This document shows, piece by piece, positions 12,384 through 25,931 of a stretch of 64,000 nt of DNA (positions within the stretch are counted from its first letter, which is position 1; each line of letters opens with the position of its first letter). Below the pieces are notes generated by a model. It was not told the origin of the DNA and ran no database searches. It saw only the letters and a program-made list of their open reading frames with translations. The position numbers and the translations under genes were made by a program. This DNA is from Scylla paramamosain (lineage: Eukaryota; Arthropoda; Malacostraca; Decapoda; Portunidae): positions 1-64,000 of the forward strand of contig NW_026973728.1 in assembly GCF_035594125.1 (NCBI RefSeq). Reading direction: 5' to 3'.

Positions 12384-13908
12384 TCAGAAAAGTGTCTTTT
12401 GAGTGTTTTTGAGCGTGATAGGCAATAAAGCACTAAAAAGGAGGGCAATCACATTACATTGGAGGAAAACGAATTTTACCAAGAACTTGCCTTTAAGTGT
12501 TTTTGAACTCCTTATATACCAAAACACTAAAACGTATGCAAAACACTCTTTATGGTGAAACAGAATAACTTTACCAAAAACATGTATTTTGAGTGTTTTT
12601 GATCATGTTACCAATAAAAACGCTTAAATACATGCAAAGAACAGTATTTTTTGGAAACAAAAGGAGATTATGAGAAACGTGTATTATGAATGTTTTTAAG
12701 CACATTAATTACCAAAAAGCTAAAAGCCATTGAGAAACAATAAATAAATTTAAAAAATACAATATTTATTTTTTCTTTCTTATTCATCTTCACAGGTACC
12801 GAGATGCCAAAAATCGGGCAAAATTCAGGAAATGATGTGAAATAAGAACATTATCAAAAAAGTTAAATTTAGCTTTTTTTTTCGGACTGTTATGTACCAA
12901 ACCCCTAAAGGGCATGCAAAGCGACCTATATGGGGAAATTAAACGTCTTTGCCAGAAAACGGTCTTATGAGTGTTTTTCAGCATGTTAGGAACCAACACG
13001 ATAAATAACATGAAAGTCAATCTATATGGGAATCCAATACAAAATTACTAAAAACGTGTCTTTTCGGTGTTTTACGTAGAAAAACGCTAAAAGGGATGCA
13101 AACTAACCAATATGAAGAAATAAAATAACATTACCAAAAAGGAATATTTTGAGTGTTATTGAAATTGTTACCTAAAAAAACGCGAAAATGGATGGAAAGC
13201 ACTCTATATTGGGAAGCAAAAGGACATTACGAGAAACGTGTATAATGAATGTTTTATAGTTTCACAAGAACTACAAGGCAAAAAACGCAAAAACTCGTGT
13301 ATATAGAGAAGTTTGTTTACATTCCAAAATGCTGAAACTCTGGAACAACACTCTTAATTGAGAAACAGAACAATATTACTAAATGCGTGTATTTTGAGTG
13401 CTTTTCACATCCTTAGTTACTAAAACCCCAAATTGCATGCGAAACCAGCTTTATGTGGGAAAAAAATGACATTACCAGAAAAAATGTCTTTTGAGTGTTT
13501 TTGAGCATGTTAGGCAATAGAGCACTAAAAAGCAGAGCAATCACATTACATTGGAATAAAACCAATTTTTAACAAGAACTTGCCTTTAAGTGTATTTGAG
13601 CTCCTTATATACCAAAACACTAAAATGCATGCAAAAAACACTTTATGGTGAAACAGAATAACATTACCAAAAACATGTATTTTGAGTGTTTTTTATCATG
13701 TTTCCAATAAAAACGCTTAAATACATGCAAAGAACCCTATTTTTGGGAAACGAAAGGACATTACGAGAAACGTGTATTATGAGAGTTTTTAAGTTCCTTA
13801 AGTACCAAAAAAGCTAAAACCCACAAACCCACTCTTTATAGAGAGAGAAAAAAAAAAAGAAAATAAAGTATATATATTCTTTTTTTATTTTTGTTTTTCA
13901 TCTTCATA

Positions 13909-13960
13909 GGTACTAAGATGCCAAAATTCTGGCAATATTCTTTGGGAATCGAAAACAAAA
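13909..13960 (+). repeat. Internal deletion junction in an HOR unit (monomer 12 to monomer 2)
   Basis: The landmark GGTACTAAGATGCCAAAATTC is followed at once by GGCAATATTCTTTGGGAATC, so about one and a half monomers are missing. The reverse complement of the same fused sequence lies at about 52,360-52,410 in the right arm, which marks both as descendants of one deleted unit. Confidence 0.8.
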
Positions 13961-14213
13961 TTACTGAAAACGTGTCTTTTCGGTGTTTTACGTAGAAAAA
14001 CGCTAAAACAGATGAAAACCAACCAATATGAAGAAATAGAATAACATTACCAAGAATCAGAAAAGCATTACCAAAAATGTATATTTTTAGTGTTTTTGAG
14101 CTTGTTACCTACAAAAAACGCGAAAATGGATGCAAAGCACTCCTTATTGGGAAAGAAAAGGACATTACGAGAAACATGTATAATGAGTGGCTTATTTTTT
14201 TTGAGCAAAAGAA

Positions 14214-14237
14214 CTTGTGGTTCACAAGAACTACAAG
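14214..14237. repeat. Hairpin insertion in monomer 5, copy 1
   Basis: CTTGTGGTTC, a 4-base loop ACAA, then GAACTACAAG form an inverted repeat with 10-base arms and one mismatch. Ordinary copies of monomer 5 read TTTCACAAGAACCACAAGG and lack the extra left arm, so a short templated insertion made the hairpin. Confidence 0.85.
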
Positions 14238-15648
14238 TCAAAAAACGCAAAACTCGTGTATATAAAGAATTTTATTAGATACCAAAATACTGAAACTCAT
14301 GAATAACATTCTTAATTGAGAAACAGAACAACATTACCAAATGCGTGTATTTTGAGTGTTTTTTCACATGATTCGCAAAACCCTAAATAGCATGCGAAAC
14401 TAGCTTTATGTGGGACAAAAATGACATTACTAGAAGTATCTTTTCAGTGTTTTTGAGCGTGTTAGGCAATAAAGCACTAAAAAGCAGGGCAATCATATTA
14501 CATTGGAATAAAACCAACTTTTACCAAGAACTTGCCTTGAAGTGTTTTTCAGCTCCTTATATACCAAATCACTAAAACGCATGCAAAAAACTCCTTTTTG
14601 GAGAAGCTGAATAACATTACCAAAAACAAGTGTTTTGAGTGTTTTTTATCATGTTACCTATAAAAACGCTTAAATACATGCAAAGATCCCCATATTTGGG
14701 AAACGAAAGGACATTACGAGAAATGTGTATTATGAATGTTTTTAAGTTCCTTAAGTACCAAAACGTTAAAACCTACAAATAACACTCTTTATAGAGAAAA
14801 AATAAAAAAATAAAAAAATAGCATTTTTATTTTTTTGTTATTGATGTTCATAGGTACCAAGATCCCAAAACTCTCCCAAAATTCAAGGAAATTATGTGGA
14901 AAAACATTATCGAAAAAGTTAATTTTACATATTTTTTCGGAGTTATGTTTCAAACCATAAAGTGTATGCAAACCCACTTATCTGATAAAATTGAACGAAT
15001 TTACAAGAAACCTGTCTTTTGAGTGTTTTTCTGCATGTTAGGCACCAGAACGATAAATAATGTGAAATTCACTCTATATGGAAATCCAAAACAAAATTAC
15101 TGAAAACGTGTCTTTAAAAAGATTTACGTATAAAAACGCTAAAACGGATGCAAACCAACCAATATGAAGAAATAGAATAACATTACCAAAAAAGCATATT
15201 TTGTGTGTTTTTGAGCTTGTTACATGAAAAAAAGCGCGAAAATGGATGAAAAGTACTCTATATAAGGAAAAGAAAAGACATAAAGAAAACGTGTATAATG
15301 AATGTTTTATAGTTTCACTAGAATCACAAGGCAAAAAACGCAAAAACTCGACTGTATGGAGAAGTTTCTAAGATAGCAAAATACTGAAACTCATGAATAA
15401 CACTCTTAATCAAGAAACAGAACAACCTTACTAAATGTGAGTATTTTGAGTGTTTTTTTACATTCTTAGTTACCAAAACCCCAAATTCCATGCGAAACTA
15501 GCTTTATGTGGAAAAAAGTGACATTACCAGAAAAGTGTCTTTCAGTGTTTTTGAGCGTGTTAGGCAATAAAGCACTAAAAAGCAGGGCAATCACATTACA
15601 TGGGAATGAAACCAACTTTTACGAAGAACTTGCCTTTTAGTGTTTTTG

Positions 15649-16126
15649 ACACCCATTTAGTAAGAATGCTCTTTTTCTCAATTAAGAGTGTTATTCATGA
15701 ATTTTAGCATTTTTGTATATAGGAAACTTCTCCATATACACGAGTTTTTGCGTTTTTTGAATTGTGTTTGTTTTGAACAATAAAACATTCATTATACACA
15801 TTTCTCGCAATGCCCCTTTATTTCCCAATATAGACTGCTTTGTATCAATTTTCGCGTTTTTTTGTAGGTAACAAGCTCAAAAACACTCAAAATATACATT
15901 TTTGGTAATGCTTTTCTGATTCTTGATATTGGTTGGTTTGTATCAGTTTTAGCGTTTTTCTACGTAAAACACTGAGAAGACACGTTTTCAGTAATTTTCT
16001 TTTGGATTCCCACATAGAGTGAGTTCCTTATTATTTATCGTTTTGGTGCCTAACATGCTGAAAAACACTCAAAAGACAGATTTCTGGTGAGGTCTTTAAT
16101 TTCCTCATATGGGAGTGTTTGCTTGT
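15649..16126 (-). repeat. Micro-inverted satellite fragment, copy 1 (~480 bp)
   Basis: Between two plus blocks, about five monomers run in the opposite orientation, starting in ACCCATTTAGTAAGAATGC and ending near GGGAGTGTTTGCTTG. The same fragment with matching ends occurs at 30,315-30,766 and, mirrored by the large inverted repeat, at 58,541-58,990. Its length is about one pentamer. Confidence 0.87.
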
Positions 16127-18748
16127 CTTTTCAGTATTTTTGAGCGTGTTACGCAATAAAGCACTAAAAGCCAGAGAAATCACATTACATGGGAATAAAA
16201 CCAAATTTTACCAAGAACTTGCCTTTAAGTGTTTTTGAGCTAAATACATAACAAAACACTAAAACGCTTGCAAAATACATTTTATGGAGAAACAGAATAA
16301 CATTACCAAATACATGTATTTTGAGTGTTTTTGATCATGTTATCTATAAAAACGCTTAAATACATGCAAAGAACCTTATGTTTGGGAAACGAAAGAACAT
16401 TACGAGAAAGGTGTATTATGAGTGATTTTTAAGTTATTTCAGTGCCATACAGCTAAAACCAACAAATAACACTCTTTAGAAAAAAAAATAATAAATAAAA
16501 AAATAAAAAAATGGTATTTTTTTTTTTTTTTTGTTATTCATCATCATAGGTACCGAGATGCCAAAATTGTGCCAAAATTCAGGGAATTTATGTGGAAAAA
16601 AGAACATTATCATAAAAGTTAATTATAGTTTTTTTTTTCGGATTGTTATATACCAAACCCTAAAGTGCATGCAAAGCCACATATATAGGGAAGTTAATCG
16701 ACTTTACCAGAAACCTATCTTTTCAGTGTTTTTTCAGCATGTTAGGCACCAAAACGATAAATAATATGGAAGTCAGTCAATATGTGAATCCAAAAGAAAA
16801 TTACTGAAAACGTGTCTTTTCAGTGTTTTACGTAGAAAAACGCAAAGTGGATACAAACCATCCTATATGAAGAAATAGAATAACATTACCAAAAAGATAT
16901 ATTTTGAGTGTTTTTGAGCTTGTTACCTACAAAAAATGCAAAAATGGATGTAAAGCACTCTATATTAGGAAACAAAAGGACCTTACGAGAAACGTGTATA
17001 ATGAGTGTTTTATAGTTTTTAAAGAACCACAAGGCAATAAACGCAAAAACTCGTGTATATAGAGAAATTTCTTACATAACGTAATGAATAAATGCATGAA
17101 TAACACTTTTAATCGATAAACAGAACTATCTTACTAAATTGTGTATTTTGAATGTTTTTCACATTCTTAGTTACGAAAATGCCAAATTACATGCGAAACT
17201 AGCATCATTTGGGAAAAAAAAAATGACATTACCAGAAAAGTGTCTTTTGAGTGTTTTTCAGCGTGATATCCAACAAAGAACTAAAAAGCAGAACGATCAC
17301 ATTACATGGGAATAAAACCAACTTTTACGAAGAATTTGCCTTTAAGTGTTTTTTAACCCCTTATATATTAAACTTTATGGAGAAACAGAATAACATTACC
17401 AAAAACATGTGTTTTGAGTGTTTTTGATCATGTTATCTATAAAAAACGGTTAAGTATATGCAAAGAATATTATGTTTGGGAAACAAAAGGACATTACGAA
17501 AAACTTGTATTATGAGTGTTTTTTTTTTAAGTTCCTTAAGTACCAAAAAGCTAAAACCCACAAATAACACTCTTTATTTAGAAAAAAAAAATAAAAAAAT
17601 AAAAATAATAAAATAAAATAAATAGGATTTTTTTTTCTTATTCATCTTCATAGGTACCAAGATGCCAAAATTCTGGAAAAATTCAGGGCAATTATGTGAT
17701 AAAAGAATATTATCAAAAAAATTACTTTTAGCTTTTTTTTTTTTCGGACTGTTATGTACCAAACCCTAAAGTGCATGCAAAGCCTCCAATATGAGGAAAT
17801 TAAACGACCTTACCAGAAATCTGTGTTTTGAGTGTTTTTTTTTTTTAGCATATTAGGCACCAAAATGATAAATAAAAAGCAACTCACTCTATATGGGAAT
17901 CCAAAACAAACTTACTGAAAACGTGTCTTCTCAGTGTTTTACGTAGAAAAACGCTAAAACCAATATCAAGAAATAGAAAAAAAGTTACTAAAAAGGTATA
18001 TTTTGAGTGTTTTTGAGCTTGTTACCTACAAAAAACGCGAAAATTGATGCAAAGCACTCTAGATTGGGAAACAAAAGGACATTGCAAGAAAAGTGTATAA
18101 TGAGTGTTTTATAGTTCAAAAGAACCATAAGGTAAAAAACGGAAAATCTCGTGTATATGGAGAGGTTTCCTAGATACAAAAATGCTAAAACTTATCTATA
18201 ACACTCTTAATTGAGAAACAGAACAACCTTACTAAATGCGTGTATTTTGAGTGCTTTTAACATTCTTAGTTACCAAAACCCCAAATTGCATGCAAAAATA
18301 GATTTGTGGGAAAAAAAAACTACCATAAAAGTGTCTTTTGAGTGTTTTTGAGCGTGCTAGGCAATAAAGCACTAAAAAGGAGGGCAATCACATTACATTG
18401 GAGTAAAACGAATTTTTACCAAGAACTTGCCTTTAAGTGTTTTTGAGCTCCTTATATACCAAAACACTAAAACGCATGCAAAACACACTTTATGGTGAAA
18501 CAGAATAACATTACCAAAAACATGTATTTTGAGTGTTTTTGATCATGTTTTCAATAAAAACGCTTAAATGCATCCAAAGAACCCTAGTTTTGGGAAACTA
18601 AAGGACATTACGAGAAACGTGTATTATGAGTGTTTTTAAGTTCATTAAGTACGAAAAAGCTAAAAGCCACAAATTACACTCTTTATTGAGAAAAAAAAAA
18701 TAAATAAAAAAATACGATATTTTTTTTTCATTCTTATTCATATTCACA

Positions 18749-21700
18749 GGTAACGAGGTGCCAAAATTCGGGCAGAGTTCAGGAAATTATATGAAATAAG
18801 AACATTATCAAAAAAGTTAAATTTAGCTCTTTTTTTCGGACTGTTATTTACTAAACCCCTAAAGTGCATGCAAAGCCACCTATATAGGGAAATTAGACCT
18901 CTTTGCCAGAAAACTGGCTTATGAGTGTTTTTCAGCATGTTAGGAACCAACACGATAAAACCCAAGGAAGTCAGTCTATATGGGAATCCAAAACACAATT
19001 ACTGAAAACTTGTCTTTTCGGTGTTTTACTTACAAAAACGCTAAAACGGATGCAAACCAACCAAAATGAAGAAATAGAATAACATTACCAAAAAGGTATA
19101 TTTTGACTTTTTGAAATTGTTACCTACAAAAAACGCGAAAATGGATGGAAAGCACTCTATATTGGGAAGCAAAAGGACATTACGAGAAACGTGTATAATG
19201 AGTGTTTTATAGTTTCCCAAGAACCACAAGGCAAAAAACGCAAAAACTCGTGTATGTAAAGAAGTTTCTTACATTCCAAAATGCTGAAACTCATGAATAA
19301 GACTTTTAATTGAGAAACAGAACTATCTTACCAAATGTGAGTATTTTGAGTGTTTTTAACATTCTTAGTTACGAAAATCCGAAATTACAAGCAAAACTAG
19401 TTTTATGTGGGAAAAAATGACATTACCAGAAAAGTGTCTTTTGAGTGTTTTAGAGCGTGATATGCAACAAAGCACTAAAAAGCAGAACAATCATATCACA
19501 TGGGAATAAAACCAACTTTTACCAAAAACATGCCTTTAAGTGTTTTTAACTCCTTACATAACAAAACGCTAAAACGCATACAAAGCATCCTTTATGGAGA
19601 AACAAAATAACATTACCAAAAAACATGAATTTTAAGTGTTTTTGATCATGTTACCTATAAAAACGCGTAAATACATGCAAAGAACCCTATGTTTGTAAAA
19701 GGAAAGGATATTACGAAAATTGTATATTATGAGAGTTTTTAGGTTCCTTAAGTACCAAAAAGCTAAAACACACAAATAACACTCTTTATAGACAAAAAAT
19801 AAATAAATAGAACAATTTTTTTTTTTTTGTTATTCATCTTCATAGGTACCGAGATGTTAAAATTCTGGCAAAATTTAGGGAAGTTAGATAAAGAAAAAAA
19901 ATTATAAAAAAAATAATAATAATGTACCAAACCTTGAAGTGCATGCAAAGTCACCTATATGGGAAAATTACACGAGTTTACCAGAAACCTGTACCAGAAG
20001 CAATTTCAACAATATTACTGAAAACGAGTCTTTTCAGAGATTTACGAAGAAAAACGCTAAAACGGGTGCAAACCAACCAATATGAAGAAATAGAATAACA
20101 TTACCAAAAAGATATATTTTGAGTGTTTTTAAGACTGTTACCTACAAAAAAATGCAAAAATGGATGGAAAACACTCTATATTAGGAAACAAAAGAACATT
20201 TCGAGAAACATCTATAATGAGTGTTTTATAGTTCCACAAGAACCACAAGGCAATAAACGCAAAAAAACGTGTATATAGAAAAATTTCTTACATACCAAAG
20301 TGAAGAAATGCATGAATAACACTTTTAATCGAGAAACAGAACTACCCTTCCAAATTGTGTATTTTGAGTGTTTTTCACATTCATAGTTACGAAATTGCCA
20401 AATTACATGCGAAACTAGCTTTATGTGGGAAAAAAAATGACATTACCAGAAAAATGTCTTTTGAGTGTTTTTGAGCGTGATATACAACAAAGCACTAAAA
20501 AGCAGAACAATCACATTACTTGGGAATAAAATCAACTTTTACGAAGAACTTGCCTTTAAGTGTTTTTTAACTCCTTACATACCAAAACGCTAAAACGCAG
20601 GTAAAACAGCCTTTATGGAGAAACAGAATAACATTACCAAAAATATGTATTTTGAGTGTTTTTGATCATGTTACCTATAAAAACATGTAAAGAATCCTAT
20701 GTTCCTATAAGAAAAGGACATTACGAAAATCGTGTATTATGAGTGTTTTTAAGTTCCTTAAGTACCAAAAAGCTAAAACTCACAAATAACACTTTATAGA
20801 GAGAAAAAAAATAAATTGTTATTCATCTTCATAGGTACCGAGATATCAAAATTCGGGAAAAATTCAGGGAAATTTTGTAAAAAAAAAAATCATTATAAAA
20901 AAATAATTTTAGCTTTTTTCCGGAGTTATGTACCAAACTCTGAAGTGCATGCAAAGCCACTTATATGGAGAAATTACTCGACTTTACCATAAACCTGTCT
21001 TTTGAGTGTGTTTTCAGCAAATTCAACAATATTAATAAAAACGTGTCTTTTCAGTGATTTACGTAGAAAAACGCTAAAACGGATGCAAATTAACCAATAT
21101 GAAGAAATAGAATAACATTACCAAAAAGATATATTTTGATGTGTTTTTGAGCTTGTTACCTACAAAAAAAATGCGAAAATGGATGAAACGCACTCTATAT
21201 TAGGAAAGAAATGGACATTACGAGAAACGTGTATAATGAGCGTTTTATAGTTTCACAAGAACCACAAGGCAAAAAAACTCAATAGCTTGTGTACATAAAG
21301 AAGTTTCTTACATACCAAAATGCTGAAACTCATGAATAACACTTTTAATTGCGAAACAGAACTACCTTACCGAATGTGTGTATTAGAGAAGTTTCTTACA
21401 TACCAAAATGCTGAAACTCATGAATAACACTTTTCATTAAGAAACAGAGCAACCATACTAAATGCCTGTATTTTGAGTGTTTTTCACATTCTTAGTTACC
21501 AAAACCCCAAATTCCATGCGAATCTAGTTTTATATGGGAAAAAAAATAATATTACCAGAAAATGTCTTTCGAGTGTTTTTGACCGTGTTAGGCAATAAAC
21601 CACTAAAAAGCAGGGCAATCACATTACATTTGAATAAAACTAACTTTTACCAAGAACTTGCCTTTAGGTGTTTTTGAGCTCATTACATACAAAAACGCTA

Positions 21701-23730
21701 AAACGCATGCAAAACACCTTTTATGGAGAAACAGAATAACATTACCAAAAACATGTATTTTGAGTGTTTTTGATCGTGTTATCTATAAAAATGCTTAAAT
21801 ACATGCAAAGAACCTTATATTTGGGAAACGAAAAGACATTACGAGAAATATGTCTTATAAGTGTTTTTTAGTTCCTTAAGTACCAAAAAGGCTAAAACCC
21901 ACAAAAAAACACTCTTTATTTAGAAAAATAAATAATTAAAAAATAGAAAATACGATTTATTTATTTATTTTTTTTGTTATCTTCATAGGTAACGAGATGC
22001 CAAAATTCTGGAAAATTCCGGGCTATTATATGATAAAAGAAAATTATAAAAAAAGTTAATTTTAGCCTTTCTTTCGGACTGTTATATACCAAACCCTAAA
22101 GTGCATGCAAAGCCTCCTATATGAGGAAAATACACGACCTTAAAAGAAATCTGTCTTTTGAGTGTTTTTCAGAATGTTAGGCACCAAAACGATAAATAAA
22201 TAAGGAACTCACTCTATATGGGAATCCAAAACAAAACTACTGAAAACGTGTCTTCTCAGTGTTTTACGTAGAAAAACGCAAAAGCAGATGCAAACCAACC
22301 AATATAAAAAAATAGAAAAACATTACCAAAAGAGTATATTTTGATTTTTTTTGAGCTTGTTACCTACAAAAAAACGCGAAAATTGATGCAAAGCACTCTA
22401 TATTAAGAAATAAAAGGACATTATAAGAAAAGTGTATAATGAGTGTTTTATAGTTCAAAAGAACCAAAAGGCAAAAAACGTAAAAACTTGTAGATATGGA
22501 GAAGTTTCCTAGATACCAAAATGCTGAAACTCATGAATAACATTCCTAATTTGGAAACAGAACAACCTTACTAAATGTGAGTATTTTGAGAGCTTTTCAC
22601 ATTCTTGGTTACCAAAACCAAATTGCATGCGAAACCAGCTTTATGTGAGAGAAAAATGACATTATCAGGCTCAAATCACTCAAAATGTCCTTTGAGTGTT
22701 TTTGAGCCTGATAGGCAATAAAGCACTAGAAAGCAGGGGAATCCTATTATATTTGAATAAACCCAATTTTTATCAAAAACTTGCCTTTAAGTGTTTTTGA
22801 GCTAAAACGCTAAAACGCAAGTAAAAAAAACTTTATGGAAAAACAGAATAAAATTACCAAAAACATGTATTTTGAGTGTTTTGATCATATTATCTATAAA
22901 AACGCTTAAATACATGAAAAGAACATTATGTTTGGGAAACAAAAGGACATTACGAGAAACGTATATTATGAGTGTTTTTAAGTTTGTTAAGTACCAAAAA
23001 TCTAAAACCCACTCTTTATTTAGAAAAAAAAAATAAATAAAAAAATAAAAAAATAGGATTTTTATTATATATATATTTTTTTTTGTTATTCATCTTCAGG
23101 GGTACTGAAATCCCAAAATTTTGGGAAAATTCAAGGCAATTATATTACAAGAGAATATTATCAATAAAGTTGATTTTAGCTTTTTTTCGGACTGTTATGT
23201 ACCAAACCCTAAAGTGCATGCAAAGCCTCCTATATGAGGAAATTAAACGACCTTACCAGAAATCTGTCTTTTGTGTGTTTTTCAGCATGTTAGGCACCAA
23301 AACGATAAATAATAAGGAACTCACTCTATATGGGAATCCAAAACAAAATTACTGAAAATGTATCTTCTCAGTGTTTTACGTAGAAAATCGCAAAAACTGG
23401 TGTACGAGTATATAAAGAGGTTTCTTAGATACTAAAATGCTGAAACTCATGAATAACAATCTTAATTCAGAAACAGAACAACCTTAGCAAATGCCTGTAT
23501 TTTGAGTGTTTTTCATATTCCTAGTTAGCAATACCCAAAATAGCATGCGAAACTAGCTTTATGAGGGAAAAAAATGACATTACCAGAAGTGTCTTTTAAT
23601 TATTTTTGAGCGTGTTAGGCAATGAAGTACTAAAAAGCAGGACAATCACATTACATGGGAATAAAACCAACTTTTACCAAGAACTTGCCAATATGTGTTT
23701 TTGAGCTCCTTACATACCAAACTGCTAAAA
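18749..23730 (+). repeat. ~16-kb super-repeat, copy 2
   Basis: This region is collinear with 2836-8852 (offset about 15.9 kb) until one HOR was lost. The 23101 unit begins like the unit at 7174 and ends like the unit at 8230, with the distinctive monomer 3-to-5 fusion near 23390. Downstream (20834, 21988, 24009) it is collinear with 36865, 38109 and 40120 at an offset of 16.03-16.12 kb. By eye, short stretches of copies 1 and 2 agree at roughly nine bases in ten. Confidence 0.85.
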
Positions 23731-24008
23731 CGCATCGAAAACAAACTTCATGGAGATACAGAATAACATTACCAAAAACATGTATTTTGAGTGTTTTTCA
23801 TTATGTTATCTATAAAAACGCTTAAATACATGCAAAGAACCTTATGTTAAGGAAACGTAAGGACATTACGGGAAACGTGTATTATGAGTGTTTTTAAGTT
23901 CCTTAACTACCAAAAAGCTAAAACCTACAAATAACACTCGTTATTTAGAAAAAAATAAAAAATAAATAAATAAATAAAAAGGTTTTTTTTTTTTTATTCT
24001 CCTTCATA

Positions 24009-24585
24009 GGTACCAAGATGCCAAAATTCTGCGAAAAATTAGGGCAATTATATGATAAGAGAATATTATCAAAAAGGTTGATATTAGCTTTTTTTATCGG
24101 ACTGTTATATAGCAAACATTAAAGTGCATGCAAAGCCTCCCATATGAGGAAATTAAACGACCTTACCAGAAATATGTGTTTTGAGTGTTTTCAGCATGTT
24201 AGGCACCAAAACGATAAATAATAAGGAACTCACTCTATATGGCAAACCAAAACAAAATTACTGAAAACGTGTCTTCTCAGTGTTTTACGTAGAAAAACGC
24301 TAAAACGGATGCAAACCAACCAACTTCAAGAAGCAGAAAAACATTACCAATAAGGTATATTTTGAGTGTTTTTGAGCTTGTTACCTACAAAAAAACGCGA
24401 AAATTGATGCAAAGCACTGTATATTGGGAAAGAAAGGGACATTGCGAGAAAATGGTATAATGAATGTTTTATAGTTCAAAAGAACCACAAGGCAAAAAAC
24501 GCAAAAAAACTCATGCTAAAACCTCTTTATAGAGAAAGAAAAAAATAAATAAAAAAATAGGATTTTTTTTTCTTCTTCTTTATAG
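24009..24585 (+). repeat. Half-length HOR unit (576 bp)
   Basis: This unit runs m12-m1-m2-m3-m4-m5. It then passes from the AAAAAACGC end of monomer 5 through AAAACTCATGCTAAAACC directly into the A/T tract of the next unit (CTCTTTATAGAG), skipping monomers 6-10. It contains one pentamer equivalent in place of two. No other clean copy of this half unit was noticed. Confidence 0.8.
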
Positions 24586-25911
24586 GTACCGAGATGCTAC
24601 AATTCTGGCAAAATTCAGGGAAATTATGTGAAAAAAGAACATTATCAAAAAAGTTAATTTCAGCTTTTTTTTTCGGACTGTTATGTACCAAACCCCAAAG
24701 TACATGCAAAGCTAACTATATGAGGAAATTAAACGACTTAATGAAATACCTGTGTTGTGAGTGTTTTTCAGCATGTTAGTCACCAAAACAATAAATAATA
24801 TGGAAGTCATTCTATGTGGGAATCCAAAACAAAATTACTGAAAACGTGTCTTTTCCGTGTTTTACGTAGAAAAACGCTAAAACGGATGCAAACCAAGCAA
24901 TATGAAGAAATAGAATAACATTACCAAAAAGGTACATTTTGAGTGTTTTTGAGCTCTTTACTTACAAAAAACGCGAAAATGGATGCAAAGCTCTCTATAT
25001 TCGTTAACAAAAGGACATTACGAGAAATGTGTGTAATGAGTGTTTTATATATTCTGAAGAACCACAAGGCAAAAAACGCAAAAAACTCGTATATATAGAG
25101 AAGTTTCTTAGATACCAAAATGCTGAAACTCCTGAAGAACACTCTTAATTGAGAAACAGAACAACCTTACCAAATGCGTGTATTTTGAATGTTTTTCACA
25201 TTCTTAGTTACCAAAACCCCAAATTGCATGTGAAAGTAGCTTTATGTGGGAAAAAAATGACATACCAGAAAAGTGTCTTTTAAGTGTTTGTTTTTTAGCA
25301 TGATAGGCAATAAAGCAATAAAAAGCAGGGTAATCACATTACATAGGAATAAAATCAACTTTTAGCAAGAACTTGCCTTTAAGTGTTTTTGAGCTCCTTA
25401 TATACCAAAACGCTAAAAAAAAAAGCATCCAAACCCTATATGGAGAAACATCATAACATTACAAAAAACATGTATTTTGATTGTTTTTGATCATGTTACC
25501 TATAAAAGCGCTTAAGTACATGCAAAGAACCTTATGTTTGAGAAACGAAAGAACATTTCGAGAAACGTGTATAATGATTGTTTTTAAGTTAATCAAGTAC
25601 CAAAAAGCTAAAACCCACAAATAACACTCTTTATAGAAAAAATAAATAAATAAATAAAAAAAATAGGAATTTTTTTTTTTTGTTATTCATCTTAATAGGT
25701 ACCGAGATGCCAAAATTCTGGAAAAATTCAGGGAAATTATGTGAAAAAAGAACATTATGAAAAAAAGTTAATTTTATCTTTTTTTCAGACTGTATGTTTT
25801 GAGTGTTTTTTAGTATGTTAGGCACCAAAACGATAAATAATATGGAAGTCACTCAAAATGGGAATCGATCACAATATTGCTGAAAAAAAGTGTCTTTTTA
25901 CGTTTTACGTC

Positions 25912-25931
25912 TTTCTACGTTTACGTAGAAA
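25912..25931. repeat. Short palindrome in monomer 3, left arm
   Basis: TTTCTACGT, a 2-base centre TT, then ACGTAGAAA form 9-base arms. The sequence arises where the usual TTTTACGTAGAAAAACGC start of monomer 3 has been locally duplicated and inverted. The mirrored copy at 63374-63399 has 12-base arms, so the arms have diverged slightly here. Confidence 0.8.

Larger units (their letters stand above)
12384..15648 (+). repeat. HOR array block 2 (plus)
   Basis: Landmarks are at 12795, 13909 and 14853. The unit at 13909 is deleted. After GCCAAAATTCTGGCAATATTC it jumps straight to the end of monomer 2 (TTTGGGAATCGAAAAC), losing the rest of monomer 12 and all of monomer 1. The same junction recurs, inverted, near 52,375-52,405. 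The unit also carries the hairpin form of monomer 5 at 14214-14237. The block ends where a short inverted fragment begins at 15,649. Confidence 0.88.

Noticed and set aside
15649..16126. Short inverted fragment as a possible transposon insertion
   Set aside because: It has no terminal inverted repeats, no target-site duplication and no foreign sequence. It is satellite in reverse orientation with the usual monomers.
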